This document shows, piece after piece, positions 24,095 through 34,181 of a stretch of DNA of 64,000 bases. Each line of letters begins with the position of its first letter. Position 1 is the first letter of the stretch. The stretch is from positions 69,007,676-69,071,675 of the forward strand of contig CAMGYJ010000006.1 of assembly GCA_946122785.1 (NCBI GenBank), read 5' to 3'. Both the position numbers and the translations under genes were made by a program. The notes under the pieces are model-generated. The model was not told where the DNA came from. It saw nothing but the letters and a program-made list of their open reading frames with translations, and searched no databases. Source of the DNA: Linum tenue (Eukaryota; Streptophyta; Magnoliopsida; Malpighiales; Linaceae).

Positions 24095-24452
24095 GTTCGA
24101 GCTTTCATTCCTGTTGACAGCAACATAAGATATCAAAGCATTGAGTGCATGATCTTCCTCACAAAAGTGCAGAGAATCAATGAACATGAAACTTTTAACT
24201 TGAGTAATAAGACTGATGACCATTGTTCAATCGTGCTGCAGTAAAGATGGTTTGATATTCTTCATTAAGAGGGTTTACAAATAGATAGACACCACTTATT
24301 GACCCTTATGGTCAAGGTAAATTTTTATTTATAGAGAACAACCAGCATCGATAGACTAGTTCAAGTAACACACTTAGACCATTATGGTCTTATTCAGCTA
24401 AAGACATATTCACCAGGTCATTTATTTGAAGACACAAGGTTTTTAGCAAGCA

Positions 24453-25595
24453 TCAGGGGCAGGACTGTTTTTCTTTTGGCTCCCCCTGAGTCCCAGCCAC
24501 ATCTTCCATCATGTTGTCCTCCTGAGTTCCAGCAGCCTCCTCCATTATTCCATCAGCTCCTTCCATCATTTCTCTTTCCAGATCTGCAGCAAACAGTCTG
24601 ATGTCTTTCTCAGACACTGTTTCTGGTTCGAGTTCAGCTTCTTCCTCTTCAAAGGAAATTATCAGGTTCTTTCGAATAGACGAGTCAGAATTTTCAAGAT
24701 TCAGGGTTTTAGACTTGTTTTTTATTGGCCTAGCATTTGCTGGGTCCAGGGATCCTCCCCCTTTCGAATGCCGAGGCTCAATACCTAGATGGTTGAGGAC
24801 AGTGGTGGCAGGGACATAAACGGATGTATCAACAGATGAGTAACCATCCAGTGATATACCAAGATTGGCCAGAAGAAGGGTGATTAACCCCCCATAGGGA
24901 AGACGACCATCAAGATGAGCATCAGCATTTCGAACTATGGAGCCAAAAAGGAGTTGAGTGTAGTCCATTTTTCTCCCAGTCAGTGCATTTGAGAGCACCC
25001 AGAGATCGAGTTTTGTGACAATGTTAAGACCATGGGTACGAGGCAGAAAGAGGTGAGTGATGACATAGTGCAGGGTGCGAAGAGTGGGGTTGAGATCAGC
25101 AGTGGTGATGACTTCATTGCTAGTGACTCGACGCTGAGTCACGCGGGAGTATTCTATTTCATAATCAGAATCATAGAAGAGGAACTCATCCTCGTGTGCC
25201 AGAGGAAGTGGTCCTCCTGTAGGAAGGTTGAGCAGAATTCCAATTGCCTAAGCCGTGAGTGAAATTAAATCACCATTCACAAGAGTGGTAAGCTTTGTGG
25301 TGATGATGCCTTGACAGTCAAGGTTGGCATAGAAGTTTTTGACTGGCAGTGGACAGGCAGGAAGAGAAGGATAGTGGAGAAGAAATTCCCATCCTAGGTT
25401 TCGAATGAATGGAGCAATGTCTATCCCTAGAGCTTTGAATTCATAGAGATCAAGGGTGATAGGATCAGAGAGGCGGCGGGAAGCAAAGAATTCTTTGAAC
25501 CTATGATGATTGAATTCAATAGGTTCTGTAAAGGTCTTCCCAACATAGGTGATAATGGCACCAGGGATGTTGGTGGATGTGAATAGCTCGGTCAT
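24453..25595 (-). pseudogene. Copia B additional ORF (plant-transposon-protein type), one internal TAG
   Basis: A sense-strand third ORF between pol and the 3' LTR. One frame runs 381 codons from ATG at 25595 to the stop at 24453, broken only by TAG at 25248-25250 (codon 116). The N-terminal part contains FYANLDCQGIITT and, across the TAG, the region preceding LLNLPTGGPLP. These resemble the domain called putative plant transposon protein (Pfam PF20167, from memory), found in accessory ORFs of plant LTR elements. The C-terminal third is Glu-rich and low complexity with a repeated EEAAGTQEDNMMEDVAGTQ-like unit. No signal peptide or clear membrane segment supports calling it an envelope gene. 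Function unknown. The single stop could be a mutation, a readthrough site or a sequencing error. Confidence 0.7.
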
Positions 25596-25866
25596 GTTGG
25601 GGGGATTTAGTAGAGAGGACTAAAGAGTGGGTTGATTGACAACGATGGGGGGATATTTATACTAAACACAGGGGAATACCAAGAGCTACAGCAATAAAGA
25701 ACAAACACCACAGAGCACAAGCAGTCAAACAGTTTTTTTTTTGTTTAAATCAAAGCATTGGAATTTTGACCTTTATATTCATGAATAATCACACAAGCAG
25801 CATAGGAAATATAAGTAAGGTAAGTGCATAAATTAAATAGGAAGATAAGGAGAGTTCAGAACCTGG

Positions 25867-28800
25867 TTAATGCCCACTTTGAATCGAGTGAAGAGATCTG
25901 AGACCAAGTTCATCACAGAGTCTAATAAACCTTTCAGAGGAGAGAGCTTTTGTGAAAATATCAGCTAATTGAAATTCAGTGGATATAAAATTCAATTCAA
26001 TTAGACCAGCTTGAATTAAGTCTCTAATAAAATGATGCTTGACTTCGATATGTTTAGTTCTGCTATGATGCACTGGATTTTTTGACATGCAAATGGCACT
26101 TGTATTGTCACACGGGATAGGTACATTGTCAAAGTTAATACCATAGTCAGCAAGTTGAGACCTTAGCCACAAGATTTGAGTGCAACAACTACCAGCAGCA
26201 ACATATTCTGCTTCAACAGTTGAAAGGGCTACAGACCCTTGTTTTTTACTTGACCAAGAAACTAAAGATCCCCCAAAAATTTGACATGTTCCACTAGTAC
26301 TTTTTCTGTCAGTCATGCTGCCAGCAAAGTCTGAGTCAGAGTAACCTATTAAAGATAACTCTTCTGATTTAGCATACCATAAACCAAGATCCTGAGTACC
26401 TTTAAGGTATCTAAATATTCTTTTGACTGCAGTAAGGTGACTCTCTTTAGGTTGACTTTGGAATCTAGCACATAGGCATACACTGAAGTGAATATCAGGC
26501 CTACTAGCAGTTAGATAAAGTAGAGACCCTATCATCCCCCTATACCTTTTTTCACAAACTTGATTTCCATCTATATCATGATCGAGATGCAAGTTAGATG
26601 CAATAGGAGTTTTACATGTACTGACATTCATCAAGTTGAATTTGGTTAACATTGAATTCAAATATTTAGTTTGATGAATAAATATTCCAGAATCAGTTTG
26701 ATGAATCTGAAGTCCTAGGAAGAAGGTCAATTCTCCCATGAGACTCATTTCAAATTGATCCTTCATGACAGAGCAAAATTCATCACACATGTTGGGGTCA
26801 GTGCTTCCAAATACAATGTCATCTACATAGACTTGAACTATTAATGTGTGATTGTTTTTCTTTTTGATGAAAAGAGTTTTGTCTACTCCCCCTTGACAGA
26901 AATCTTGAGTAATTAAAAATGATGTAAGTTTTTCATACCAAGCTCTGGGAGCTTGTTTTAGACCATAGAGAGCTTTAGACAGCTTAAAGACATGGTCAGG
27001 GAATTCAAAATCCATAAAACCAGGTGGTTGTTCAACATAAACATCTTCCTTAATCTCACCATTCAAGAAGGCACTCTTCACATCCATTTGATAAAGTTTA
27101 AAGTTCATTAAACTGGCATAAGCACATAGAAGTCTGATTGATTCTATCCTAGCAACAGGTGCAAAGGTTTCATCATAATCTATTCCTTCCTCTTGATTAT
27201 ATCCTTGAGCAACAAGCCTAGCTTTGTTTTTAATAATAAACCCTAATTCATCAGATTTATTCCTGAAAATCCACTTGGTTCCAATAATTGTTATGTTAAC
27301 AGGTCTAGGAACAAGTTCCCATACTTTTAATCTAACAAAGTGAGATAATTCTTCTTGCATAGCAAGCAACCATTCTTCATCAAGTAATGCTTCTTTATAG
27401 TTTTTAGGTTCTAGCAACGACACAAAGGCATATTGGCCAGGGGTGTACTTACCTCTGGTCTGGATCGGATCAGACATGTTACCTATAACTTGTGATGGTG
27501 GATGCCTTCTCCTAATGTGAGCAGGAGCTTCAGGTTGATCACGAGAGTCAGTCTCGATTGCATCATCTTGTGAAGCAGGAATGATTTCTGCTGAGTGCTT
27601 AGTATTGGAAGAACTTCCTGTTTCATCAATAGGACTAATAGGGAGAAAATCATAGTTGCTTAGATCAGAATGTAAAGGCATAGGAGAATCCAGGGAGTCG
27701 AATTTAATGTGAACAGACTCCTCAACTTTTCTAGATCTTCTATTATAAACCCTATATGCTTGTCCTTTATTGGAGTATCCTAGAAAGGCAGCAACATCAG
27801 ATTTGGCATCAAATTTACCAATTTGATCCTTAGTGTTAAGAATGTAGCATTTACAGCCAAATGGATGCAAGTAGGAAAGCTTAGGTAACTTCCCTTTTAG
27901 TATTTCATAGGGAGTTTTATTGATTTGTTTTCTGATGGTAGTGCGATTAATCACATAACATGCAGTGTTTACAGCCTCTGCCCAGAGAAACTTGGGACAA
28001 TCATACTCAAGAAGCATAGTTCTAGCTGATTCAATTAGTGATCTATTCTTTCTCTCCACAACACCATTCTGTTGTGGAGTTCTAGGAGCAGAAAAAGTGT
28101 GAAGAATACCAAGATTGTCACAGAAGGAACAGAAATTATCATTTATAAACTCCCCACCATTGTCACTTCTTATTTGTTTAATGATGCAGTCAAGTTGATT
28201 TTTTATGAGGAGAGCAAACGATTTAAACTTAGAAAATGCTTCATCTTTTGATGATAGAAAGTAAGTCCAGGTAAATCTGGAAAAATCATCAACAATAACC
28301 AGTACATACGATTTTCCTCCCAGACTTTGAATATTAGTAGGTCCAAACAAATCCATATTCACAAGGTGAAATACTGCAGAAGAGGTCACATCTAGTTTAC
28401 TTTTAAAAGATTTTTTACAATGTTTACCAAGAATGCAGGCTTCACAAGAGACATTATCAGGAGTTTTTATTTTGGGCATCCCTCTCACAATATTAAGTTT
28501 AGACAGTTTACTCAGATGAGAAAAGCTCATGTGACCCAGCTTTCTGTGCCATACAACAGCTGATTCAGTCATAGTGCTTAGACAAATTTCTTCAGAAAGA
28601 TCAAGAGAAGATAAATCAACTGTGTACACATTGTTTATTTTCTTTCCTTTGAATATCACAGCATTGTCTGAGATTCTTTCAATGATGCAGCAAAGCGGAT
28701 CAAAGATGACTCGATATGAGGATCCACAAATTTGACTAATTGATAGCAGATTATGTTTTAATCCATCTACATAAAGAACGTCTTCAATGACTAGCGAGAA

Positions 28801-28986
28801 ATTGCTGCTAATTGTGCCTTTACCAACTACTGAAGCACAATTATTGTTTCCATAGTAAACCTTACCTCCCCTTTTAGGATTAAGAAAAGAAAAAAGAGCT
28901 TTATTACCCGTCATATGGTGAGAGCATCCAGAATCTAAATACCAGATGTTGGCACCAATCTTATTCTGAAAAGAAAGGTAATTTAG
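25867..28986 (-). CDS. Copia B Pol: protease, integrase, reverse transcriptase, RNase H
   Basis: Polyprotein that processes Gag, copies the RNA and inserts cDNA. The frame opens at 28986. The protease motif WYLDSGCSHHMTG lies upstream of the first Met (28914), so that Met is not the true start. After the Met come the integrase zinc region (WHRKLGHMS and CEACILGKHCKKSF, about residues 122-170), the integrase core with DNGGEF and VERKNRSL (about 250-290), RT with FAPVARIESIR and the catalytic YVDDIVFGSTD (about 570-710), and RNase H with DSDFAGSMTDRKSTSG and ADIFTKAL (about 870-990). The 1,015 residues after the Met have no internal stop. The frame is offset from gag, so expression needs a frameshift or another mechanism. 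This is the only complete pol in the window. Confidence 0.95.
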   Translation of the reverse strand, partial: LNYLSFQNKIGANIWYLDSGCSHHMTGNKALFSFLNPKRGGKVYYGNNNCASVVGKGTISSNFSLVIEDVLYVDGLKHNLLSISQICGSSYRVIFDPLCCIIERISDNAVIFKGKKINNVYTVDLSSLDLSEEICLSTMTESAVVWHRKLGHMSFSHLSKLSKLNIVRGMPKIKTPDNVSCEACILGKHCKKSFKSKLDVTSSAVFHLVNMDLFGPTNIQSLGGKSYVLVIVDDFSRFTWTYFLSSKDEAFSKFKSFALLIKNQLDCIIKQIRSDNGGEFINDNFCSFCDNLGILHTFSAPRTPQQNGVVERKNRSLIESARTMLLEYDCPKFLWAEAVNTACYVINRTTIRKQINKTPYEILKGKLPKLSYLHPFGCKCYILNTKDQIGKFDAKSDVAAFLGYSNKGQAYRVYNRRSRKVEESVHIKFDSLDSPMPLHSDLSNYDFLPISPIDETGSSSNTKHSAEIIPASQDDAIETDSRDQPEAPAHIRRRHPPSQVIGNMSDPIQTRGKYTPGQYAFVSLLEPKNYKEALLDEEWLLAMQEELSHFVRLKVWELVPRPVNITIIGTKWIFRNKSDELGFIIKNKARLVAQGYNQEEGIDYDETFAPVARIESIRLLCAYASLMNFKLYQMDVKSAFLNGEIKEDVYVEQPPGFMDFEFPDHVFKLSKALYGLKQAPRAWYEKLTSFLITQDFCQGGVDKTLFIKKKNNHTLIVQVYVDDIVFGSTDPNMCDEFCSVMKDQFEMSLMGELTFFLGLQIHQTDSGIFIHQTKYLNSMLTKFNLMNVSTCKTPIASNLHLDHDIDGNQVCEKRYRGMIGSLLYLTASRPDIHFSVCLCARFQSQPKESHLTAVKRIFRYLKGTQDLGLWYAKSEELSLIGYSDSDFAGSMTDRKSTSGTCQIFGGSLVSWSSKKQGSVALSTVEAEYVAAGSCCTQILWLRSQLADYGINFDNVPIPCDNTSAICMSKNPVHHSRTKHIEVKHHFIRDLIQAGLIELNFISTEFQLADIFTKALSSERFIRLCDELGLRSLHSIQSGH

Positions 28987-30584
28987 TTAGAAGTTTTAAC
29001 CACCCAAACAAGTTTGGGTTTCAGTTTTCTGGAAAAGCAATGATTATAGTCATGTCCTGATCTATTACAATATGAGCAGTGTGGATTGATATTTCTGAAG
29101 TATGATGTCCTTTTCTGTCTATAATAACAGTTTTGGTGATTACTCCTACTAGAATGACTCGAAGTAGAAGGAGTCCAAGAGGTAACAGGTACAGATTTTT
29201 TGAAGTATCCTAGTTGCTTTTTGAGAGTTTTATTTTCATTAGTAAGATTGGCAATCTGAGTATCCTGAGTGTACTGGGCTGCTTGTTGGATTTCTACGAG
29301 TCCTTTTAGCCTTTTTGTTTCAATTTCTTTGTCATTTAACTGTGTGACAGTAAGATAGTATTTGCTTCTTAGTCTGTTACATTCATCTTCTAGATTAGGT
29401 AGTGCATTCAGGAAGAAGTCATCATTGTGATTTTCAGAGACAAATTCAGAGAAGGTTTCAGACCAAACCTGTTCATTTGAGTCGTCATCTTCATTGTTTG
29501 AGTTGATCCCCATGAGAGCTAGGTTCTCAGTTTCCTCTTCTGAGCTGTAGTCGCTCCAGGAGGCTACCATAGCTTTTTCTCTCTTTCTGTTAAGGGGACA
29601 GTTGGCCCTTATGTGACCTGTCTTGCCACATTTAAAGCAGATAATGGAGTCATTAGAGTTTTTCATTTCTTTAGGACTGTTATCAGGTCTGTTGGATCCA
29701 ATTGAGTTCTGGTCATTTGAATTCACAGAATTATGTCCAAAAGTTCTAGAGGAATGATTAGATGAGTTTGCAGAGGGTCTAAAGGAGTATCCATTGTTTT
29801 GATTTCCCTTTTTTACATTCTGTTCATGTTTAAATTTCATCATTCTTTGGAGTTTTTTGTTGGTGAGAGCAAGTTCATTTTTGAACTCCTCATCCAGTTT
29901 CTCCCCTTCATTGCTACACACAGAAGTGAATGCTATATTTTTGTTCATTTTGTCATGAAGAGAAGTCATTTGTTTTAAAACTTCTTCATGACTAAGAAGT
30001 GATCCAATTAAGTTTTCTAAAGACAGAGTGTTTAGATCTTTAGCTTCCTCTATGGTTGTTCTTTTAGCCATCCATTCAAGAGGAAGAGATCTGAGGACTT
30101 TCCTAACCAGTTCTTTACTTGAGAAGGTTTTTCCAAGTCCTTTAAGACGATTGACTAATGTAGAGAATCTTTTATCCATTTCAGATATTGATTCTCCTGA
30201 AAACATATCAAAAGTTTCATATTCCTTAAGAAGAAGATCAATTCTTGTTTCTTTTACTTCTGAAGTGCCTTCATGAGTAGTTTCTAGGATTTGCCAAATT
30301 TCTTTGGCTGTTTCACATTTATTTACTCTTTCACCTTCATCATCTGATATAGCAGACAATAAGATGTGCATAGCCCTAGAATCTAATTGAGCACTTTTCT
30401 TTTGATCATTTGACCAATCCTCCTCATCATCCTCTTTCATGTCAATTGGTCCATTACGGACAATTGCCCACAAATCACAGTCGATTCCTCGGAGGTATAG
30501 TCTCATCCTTTTCTTCCATACAGAATAGTTAGAGCCAGAAACCCAAGGGGGGTTTGAACTAGTAGGGAATGAGTTAGAAGACAT
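28983..30584 (-). CDS. Copia B Gag
   Basis: Capsid/nucleocapsid protein, 533 residues. The start at 30584 lies 53 bp inside the primer site, as usual. The N-terminal half matches the UBN2/DUF4219 type of Copia Gag: WVSGSNYSVWKKRM, then AKEIWQILETTHEG and MDKRFSTLVNRLKGLG. A zinc knuckle CFKCGKTGHIRANC (CX2CX4HX4C) lies near residues 315-330. A Glu/Asp-rich stretch follows, then a coiled-coil-like segment (about 400-460), and a second CX2CX4HX4C, CSYCNRSGHDYNHC, sits near the C-terminus. Two knuckles that far apart are less common. The frame is intact. Confidence 0.93.
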   Translation of the reverse strand: MSSNSFPTSSNPPWVSGSNYSVWKKRMRLYLRGIDCDLWAIVRNGPIDMKEDDEEDWSNDQKKSAQLDSRAMHILLSAISDDEGERVNKCETAKEIWQILETTHEGTSEVKETRIDLLLKEYETFDMFSGESISEMDKRFSTLVNRLKGLGKTFSSKELVRKVLRSLPLEWMAKRTTIEEAKDLNTLSLENLIGSLLSHEEVLKQMTSLHDKMNKNIAFTSVCSNEGEKLDEEFKNELALTNKKLQRMMKFKHEQNVKKGNQNNGYSFRPSANSSNHSSRTFGHNSVNSNDQNSIGSNRPDNSPKEMKNSNDSIICFKCGKTGHIRANCPLNRKREKAMVASWSDYSSEEETENLALMGINSNNEDDDSNEQVWSETFSEFVSENHNDDFFLNALPNLEDECNRLRSKYYLTVTQLNDKEIETKRLKGLVEIQQAAQYTQDTQIANLTNENKTLKKQLGYFKKSVPVTSWTPSTSSHSSRSNHQNCYYRQKRTSYFRNINPHCSYCNRSGHDYNHCFSRKLKPKLVWVVKTSN

Positions 30585-30637
30585 GGTAAATCACAGGATC
30601 TCCTTCTCGGCAACTTATACAGTTCAACGAAAAGGGG

Positions 30638-30649
30638 GCTCTGATACCA
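30638..30649 (-). other. Copia B primer-binding site (initiator tRNA-Met)
   Basis: TGGTATCAGAGC on the minus strand, two bases inside the 5' LTR, is the standard plant Copia primer site. Confidence 0.95.
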
Positions 30650-30651
30650 AT

Positions 30652-31232
30652 TGTTAAATACTTGTGTCTTATCCCATTCCACTTATACTGTGTTCGACTG
30701 AAACTTATTCAATTCTAGATGCAGAGGAATTGGTTCGACTAAACAAGACAATTCTCTAACACTTCTATTTCAATCGAAGAAGAAAGCAGAAAAGCGAAAG
30801 GAGCAGAAGGCAAACAAACAACGAGCTACGCCCAGATTGCGCGGAGTTCCTGGCAAAAGCCCCAACTCCACGAATCCAGACACAGAACTTAAGAACCCAA
30901 CCCAACTATCCCAAGAACTAACCAGTTCTTCCTGATAGCGGAAACCGTTGCCTTCTCCTTCAGTCTTGTGCCATTTATAGAGATCTTCGGCATGCATCTT
31001 CGACCTATCTCTCTCTTCATGAATGTGAAGACCGTTGGACAGAGTCTTCGGGGAGAAATGATTTTGATGGAGAATGTCTGGGAAGTTGATGTTCCAGGAA
31101 GCTTTGATAGCTAGGGATTTTGGGAATGAAGGCGAAGACGCTCAAGTAATCTCGACAGAATGGACTCTTTGGACTCGATTGTGAGTGGGCTTTGATCTGT
31201 TCGACGAGATGCCAATGGGCCGAGGCCCAACA
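30652..31232 (-). repeat. Copia B 5' LTR
   Basis: 581 bp, flanked on the right by CGTAC. About 98% identical to 23503-24082 by hand count. Confidence 0.95.
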
Positions 31233-31237
31233 CGTAC

Positions 31238-31771
31238 AATGCAGAATTGGGGTGATAGTCTGCACCTCCTCCCAAATTGCCCTTAGCTTGGTGTAAAGGG
31301 TAGAGACGATTAGCTTCTTCTACCACAATGTGCTCATCAGTTGCCGCAATTCATAAGCTCGTGGCGCGGACCCTTTGCCAAAACGTGCTTCAAGATCCAC
31401 CCACATCTCCCTTGACGTTTTCGCGTAACGAATAGACTCCTGACCTCTTTATCCATGGTTGTTTTCAGCCATCCCTTGACAAGAGCGCCGAACTGGAGCC
31501 AAGCTTCGCGTAGATCACCTGTTGTTTTCAGCTTGACAATGGTACCATCAATGATACCTAGCTTATTCTTTGCAATCAGGGCCTCAGTCATGTCAGTGAC
31601 CCACTCCCCATAATTGGAATCGTTCAGAAGTTCGCCCACGAACAATTGACCAGGATTATCCGATGCTTGAATCCTGAGCACGGCAGGTATCACAGGTGGA
31701 GGAGGATTTCCGCCGCCACTCACACCGCTATTCACCATCGCTCTAGCATCGCCAGTTCCACCAATCGCCAT
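31238..31771 (-). pseudogene. Copia A gag, 5' part
   Basis: From ATG at 31771 the frame reads the N-terminal Copia Gag motif NPGQLFVGELLNDSNYGEW and then LIAKNKLGIIDGTI, typical of the retrotran-gag-3 family. The frame shifts near 31340 and continues toward LHQAKGNLGGG before stopping at the Copia B duplication CGTAC (31233-31237). The rest of gag resumes at 23497, so the insertion of Copia B cut this gene in two. Confidence 0.85.
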
Positions 31772-31797
31772 GATGGAAACTCCGATTTAACAGACTT

Positions 31798-31809
31798 GCT
31801 CTGATACCA
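31798..31809 (-). other. Copia A primer-binding site (initiator tRNA-Met)
   Basis: GCTCTGATACCA on the plus strand directly abuts the right LTR of Copia A. Confidence 0.9.
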
Positions 31810-32076
31810 TGTAAAGAACGTAAACGTGAAAAGGAAAAAAACGACACAAGGATTACGTGGTTCGTCTCATTCGATGTGAATGAGCTTACTCCACGAGGAA
31901 GTTATGCTATCTCTGCTTATTTCACTCTCTTGGTACTGCCGATTACATCATATAATTTTTATAACCCTAATCAACTAACTTCTAAGGTTACACGAGTTGT
32001 AGCCAGCCTAGGGAAAAGACACTAACACCCTTACTTAGCTGGACGGCTACGTACTAGAGAATAAGGAGTCACTATA
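31810..32076 (-). repeat. Copia A 5' LTR
   Basis: 267 bp, partner of 19434-19697; flanked by GAACC. Confidence 0.85.
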
Positions 32077-32508
32077 GAACCCGTCCCGCAGGTATTACCC
32101 GACCTGACTCGTGATGGGGCGGGCATTACTCGGTCCGCACAATAGCGTGGGGCGGGGCATGCAATCTACTTCTGGACCGCCTCGTTTTTAACCCATTCTA
32201 TCTCAATTTCCTACAATATCAATACATATTGCTCCTATTTTAACTTTTCTTCAACTACTTAGAGTCCATCTTTCAACTTGTTAGACTCAATTACCCATTC
32301 TATTATCACTTTTTTCATTCATAAAGTGTTTTCTCATTTGTTTTATCATAAAAAGTAAAATATGCGTGTATCTTTTTCAAATAACATGTAAGAGTGGAAC
32401 GACCCGCCCCGCCCCGTACCTGCACGGGTTTTACCCGCCCGACCCATAGTAACGTAGGGCGGGGCATGGGTATTGAGGTACTAGCCCGTCCCATTGCTAT
32501 CACTAATC

Positions 32509-32873
32509 TGATAGAAATCTATTTCTAGGGATCTATCGATCGTGTTGGTTGATTGGGGATTTAGATATTTGGGGATAGAATTAGGGATTGAGATTAAGGA
32601 TTTGGGAAAGAAGAAGAACAGAATCCACCTAGACATTTAGAGGGATTTAGAACGAGAACTGAGAGGATAGGGAGATTAGGGTTTGGAAGGCTCTTCTTAA
32701 TATTCTTCTTATTGATTCTGAATAAAACGTAAAGTACATATTTATAACGAAAGATTGGAAAAACCTGATAGACTATCCTATTATGACTCAAATACTACTA
32801 ACCATATCTAATAATATCCTAATTATAGTGACAATAATAATTGTGATAGAACCCAGAAATTATGTTTCTATCA
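32509..32873 (-). repeat. Element C 3' LTR
   Basis: 365 bp; contains an extra block of about 10 bp relative to 34182-34535 near 32756-32768. Confidence 0.88.
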
Positions 32874-33584
32874 TCCCCTCCCCCTTGAGACCAACCTTGC
32901 CCTCAAGGTTGAAAGACTCGACCCACTTTTCCACGTCGTCCGTGCAACCGCGTCTTGGCTCCTCCATGTCTTGTGCTTCCTTTTCTTCCAATCATGCTCC
33001 AACTCTTTACTTGAGCTTCTTGTTCTGATTTTCTTGCCATGACCCAAAGATGTAAATTTCATTTCCATGGGCCCAATCTTGCTTTCTTCCTGCTCAACAT
33101 TCTCCTTGGTCGAACATTTTGCTAACCCAACAAGCCCATCTTTTAATTCCTTGGTCCCATACCAGGGTGGCCCAATCTGGAGGCCCAATTGATGTACTAG
33201 CTCTAATTGAAAACCAAACCCATATGCTTGGCCTAAGAAAACTCGACCCACTTTCGCCGCACGGATCCCTGGCTCCGTCGTCCCTCTAGCATCGCACGAC
33301 GCGGAGCCCCCGTTGTCGCCATTAGTGGCTCTATATCCCTGCGGTGCGCCTCCTTGTCCGGTGGAACCTTGGCGGATGCAACTTCCAATGCTCCGCACCC
33401 TTTCTTCTCGATCGACGATTCTGTAGCCGCCGCCGTCAATCGCGACGCTCCTTGCGCGACTCGCGTCCTTCGCGATAACGCCCGGCAACCCGTCGTCTTC
33501 TCCTCCTTCTCTTTCACTCTTGTCGGTGAACGGGCCAACAAACGGCGAGGTGACTCATCCCGTGACAGCGCGATCAGCCTGCTC

Positions 33585-33648
33585 CTCTTTTTCTTTTTCT
33601 TTTTCTTTTTCTTTTTCTTTTTCTTTTTCTTTTTCTTTTTCTTTTTCT
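33585..33648. repeat. (CTTTTT)n hexamer microsatellite
   Basis: About ten to eleven copies of a 6-bp unit inside element C. Because the unit is a multiple of three it keeps frames open and writes poly-Lys on the minus strand and Phe/Ser-rich frames on the plus strand. Confidence 0.92.
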
Positions 33649-33987
33649 CCCTCCTCGATGTCGCATCCTGCTGCAAGCTGCTCATCGCCTCGGCCTCACG
33701 TCCTCGTCCGGTGATGGTTCCCAGCTCTGCCTCGTCGGACCCAGAGCTAGCATCGGCTAATTGCTCGTTCTCGATGGTGGCAGAGACCACCATCTCTTGA
33801 TTTGTGATGTCCTGATTTCCGTGTTCGACGGCAGTTGGAAGTACGACGGTGATTTTCGCCGCAGATGGCGGAGGTGCCCCACTCTCCTTCACGATGATAG
33901 CTGTGATTGAAGACGCTGTCATGGCAGTGGTTGTCGGCGTGGATGTGGCAGCGATAGCCTGGCCTTGTGGCAATGACTTTCTCACTG

Positions 33988-34000
33988 CCCCCCCCCCCCC
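33988..34000. repeat. C13 homopolymer
   Basis: Thirteen C in a row inside element C; prone to length variation and sequencing error. Confidence 0.9.
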
Positions 34001-34181
34001 AACGATTCGCCGCCCTCACCCGTGCCTCCTAATTTCGGCGGTCCATGATGTGTTGCAACAACGCTTCTAGCCGGTACCACTCTGCATCAAAGAGATGTGA
34101 CAAGATCATTATGACTCTGGCACTCGTCCCTGGTTGAGAGTTATGGCGAACTCGCTTTCGGAACGGGGCTCTGATACTAGA

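Larger units (their letters stand above)
23503..31232 (-). mobile_element. Copia element B (Ty1/Copia with extra ORF), nearly intact
   Basis: LTRs at 23503-24082 and 30652-31232 start TGTTAAATAC, end GGCCCAACA and differ at about 12 of 580 positions by hand count. CGTAC flanks both ends (23498-23502, 31233-31237), a perfect 5-bp duplication. The primer site is GCTCTGATACCA (30638-30649, plus strand), complementary to initiator tRNA-Met, and a polypurine tract (CTCCCCCTGC on plus) lies at 24085-24094. Gene order on the minus strand is gag, pol, extra ORF. It inserted into the gag gene of Copia A. Confidence 0.96.
19434..32076 (-). mobile_element. Copia element A (Ty1/Copia), interrupted by Copia B
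   Basis: LTRs at 19434-19697 and 31810-32076 start TGTAAAGAACG, end GGAGTCACTATA and are roughly 90-92% identical by eye. Flanks are GAGCC (19429-19433) and GAACC (32077-32081), a decayed 5-bp duplication. The primer site beside the right LTR is GCTCTGATACCA on the plus strand (initiator tRNA-Met type), and a polypurine tract (CTCCCCCAC on plus) borders the left LTR, so transcription ran right to left. The coding region is split at 23502/31233 by Copia B and is broken elsewhere too. Confidence 0.9.
19414..32505. mobile_element. hAT-like non-autonomous element split by Copia A (outermost layer)
   Basis: The left end, TAGTGATGGCAATTTGA (19414), is the inverse of the right end, which reverse-complements to TAGTGATAGCAATGGGACGG (32505). 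Only about 20 bp of the left end remain before Copia A. The rest is at 32077-32505, with repeated GGGCGGG/CCCGCCC motifs typical of hAT subterminal repeats. If the 2-kb element at 32509 is removed, the right flank reads ATCATTCC against GTCATTTT on the left: 5 of 8 match and all three mismatches are transitions, so an 8-bp duplication is possible but not proven. No transposase is seen. Confidence 0.55.

Noticed and set aside
24453..25595. Envelope gene in Copia B
   Set aside because: No signal peptide, membrane segment or fusion-type region; the sequence resembles the accessory plant-transposon-protein domain instead.
33233..33985. 250-codon minus and 148-codon plus frames with Lys or Phe runs
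   Set aside because: Kept open by a 6-bp microsatellite and GC-rich DNA inside a non-autonomous LTR element; no domain recognised.
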